This document shows, piece after piece, positions 51,310 to 51,974 of a DNA stretch of 51,974 nt. Origin of the DNA: a virus. Made by a program: the position numbers and the translations under genes. The notes below the pieces were generated by a model that had not been told where the DNA came from, did no database searches, and saw nothing but the letters and a program-made list of their open reading frames with translations. The stretch lies in IMG/VR virus record IMGVR_UViG_3300007799_000004, positions 1-51,974 of that record; one strand, written 5' to 3'. The stretch's first letter is position 1, and the number at the start of each line of letters is the position of its first letter.

Positions 51310-51775
51310 CTTGTTAATTTTTAAAATTTGAATTTTTGATATACCTCTCCCTAGCCTAAATTTAACCGTCTTAAAAACAGATTAAATCTAGGATCTTCGG
51401 TAAACCATTTTACCTTTATTTCAAAATTCCTTTCCATCAGCCAGGGTAGTCAGTACCAATGGTACTTATAGGCTCGTTATAACTAACTTTTATTCTCCAC
51501 CATTACAGTATTGGATCATCAAGTCCGACGTTCGGGTTCTAAACAAATTCAAGATTTGTAATATTTGACCCTGCTCTCCAGTATAACACAACTGATTTTA
51601 TAGAATTTCTTTCACACCTATCGGAGAAAACCATTTTCACCATTACTGTACCTAAATACAAAGGCTACTTTACTAATCCGACTTCTAGACTGGGCTTTCA
51701 TCTCAGGTTAAAGATAGCTGCCAGCCGGTCATTCAATACTTTCTCAAGGTAAGAATGGGTGTTAACTTTTAATTC
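51310..51775 (-). ncRNA. Candidate large structured RNA
   Basis: No protein-coding frame longer than about 35 residues fits here, yet minus-strand RNA folds into many helices: GGCUGG (51721-51726) with CCAGUC (51688-51693); UCUCC (51623-51627) with GGAGA (51575-51579); a GGGUC/GAACCC stem (51567-51571 with 51534-51539) enclosing a 6-bp hairpin (51543-51559); a 6-bp hairpin at 51452-51466; CCCUGGCU (51439-51446) with AGGCUAGGG (51349-51357), enclosing hairpins at 51399-51414 and 51357-51390 (11 bp). G-U pairs make sense only on the minus strand. Internal repeats GTCGGA and GTAATGGTG occur twice. Promoter-like TATATTTG elements lie just upstream. It is not a tRNA. A ROOL- or GOLLD-like large phage RNA is possible but not established. 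Confidence 0.6.
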
Positions 51776-51780
51776 AACTG

Positions 51781-51788
51781 CAAATATA
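51781..51788 (-). promoter_or_regulatory. Promoter-like TATATTTG element before the structured RNA
   Basis: The minus strand reads TATATTTGCA, matching TAnnTTTG; initiation would be near 51775. The element lies next to a GTGAGA/TCTCAC inverted repeat (51791-51809) that may be an operator. It is part of a 14-bp direct repeat with the element at 51850. Confidence 0.5.
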
Positions 51789-51820
51789 AGGTGAGAAATA
51801 TAATCTCACTTCTTTTTTTT
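51789..51820 (+). terminator. Hairpin with T-tract, possible plus-strand terminator or operator
   Basis: GTGAGA pairs with TCTCAC (7-nt loop) and is followed on the plus strand by TTCTTTTTTTT. As a plus-strand terminator it could stop transcripts coming from the left. On the minus strand it lies between the promoter elements, so an operator role is also possible. No plus-strand gene is seen in the window. Confidence 0.5.
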
Positions 51821-51849
51821 AAAATATTTTTTATTTATTTTTTATGATG

Positions 51850-51857
51850 CAAATATA
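51850..51857 (-). promoter_or_regulatory. Second TATATTTG promoter-like element
   Basis: This is a second copy of TGCAAATATAAGGT (51848-51861), repeating the motif at 51779-51792. On the minus strand it contains TATATTTG and could give a second start upstream of the structured RNA. A TTTA lies about 17-21 nt upstream, but no TTTG box. Confidence 0.45.
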
Positions 51858-51904
51858 AGGTATAAATTTAAACATAAACGAGGACTTTAGCCAAAAGTGT
51901 GATA

Positions 51905-51965
51905 TTTTCGACCAACGTACTGATTTCATCGACGAACGTATGGTTTTCATCGACATAAATATTTA
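51905..51965. repeat. Three iteron-like tandem repeats
   Basis: Units begin at 51905, 51924 and 51945: the middle one is TTTCATCGACGAACGTATGG, the first lacks CA and reads TTTTCGACCAACGTACTG, and the third keeps TTTCATCGAC and then diverges. Spacing is ~20 bp, about two helical turns. They could be binding sites for a regulator or replication protein and may extend beyond the right edge. Confidence 0.5.
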
Positions 51966-51974
51966 TCCATAAAA

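Noticed and set aside
51420-51450. Hammerhead ribozyme, from CTGATGG followed by GAAA on the minus strand
   Set aside because: The conserved A after CUGAUG is missing and no matching stems I and III surround it.
51539-51643. A 34-residue open frame inside the structured region, beginning MVKMVFSDRC
   Set aside because: It overlaps the paired helices, has no promoter or neighbour coupling, and its length is consistent with chance.
51310-51775. tRNA or tmRNA in the non-coding region
   Set aside because: No GTTCRA T-loop with matching acceptor and anticodon stems was found on either strand.

Overview
The window is a stretch of AT-rich double-stranded DNA phage genome, best explained as a crAss-like phage (Crassvirales or a close sister lineage) infecting a member of the Bacteroidota. 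Supporting signs are a crAss-type major capsid protein next to a large portal and TerL, a set of small ring/neck proteins followed by a 1400-residue muzzle-type tail protein, two cargo-type proteins, and giant HExxH-containing polypeptides downstream. Start codons lack Shine-Dalgarno sequences, and TAnnTTTG promoter elements of the Bacteroidota type sit in the gaps between genes. Every credible gene is on the minus strand, so the window reads from right to left as one late (virion) arm.

Layout in transcription order. (1) 51974-51302: the only long non-coding stretch. It holds three ~20-bp iteron-like repeats, two TATATTTG promoter elements in a 14-bp direct repeat, a hairpin with a T-tract, and a ~450-nt segment that folds into many helices on the minus strand (a candidate large structured RNA). 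(2) 51301-46793: small genes, including a tail-anchored basic protein, two tandem paralogous microproteins missed by length cut-offs, a winged-helix protein, an HU/IHF-like protein, a GroES-like co-chaperonin, a DUF1573-like protein and a small HExxH protein. (3) 46796-35847: TerL, a GroEL-type chaperonin, portal, scaffold, major capsid protein and neck-type proteins, with strong terminators after portal and MCP. (4) 35850-21304: an unassigned 485-residue structural protein, three large fibre proteins with shared modules, a sulfotransferase-like protein, smaller appendage proteins and a lysis cassette. (5) 21247 to the left edge: a calcineurin-like phosphoesterase and a PD-(D/E)XK nuclease lead an uninterrupted operon of ring proteins, muzzle, cargo proteins and two giant proteins. 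The last one runs off the window and, by position, is the candidate virion RNA polymerase polypeptide; its catalytic part is not in view.

How it fits together: the HU-like and winged-helix genes at the head of the late arm may organise or regulate it. The GroEL/GroES pair brackets the terminase region and probably folds the capsid or other virion proteins. Terminators cut the arm into expression units (packaging; scaffold plus capsid; neck; fibres), which should allow different protein amounts. The most unusual items are the structured RNA locus, the phage-encoded two-part chaperonin, the sulfotransferase among the fibres, a calcium-type loop in the portal, and the recurrent fibre modules. 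All family assignments come from reading the sequence and remembered family motifs; no database search was made.
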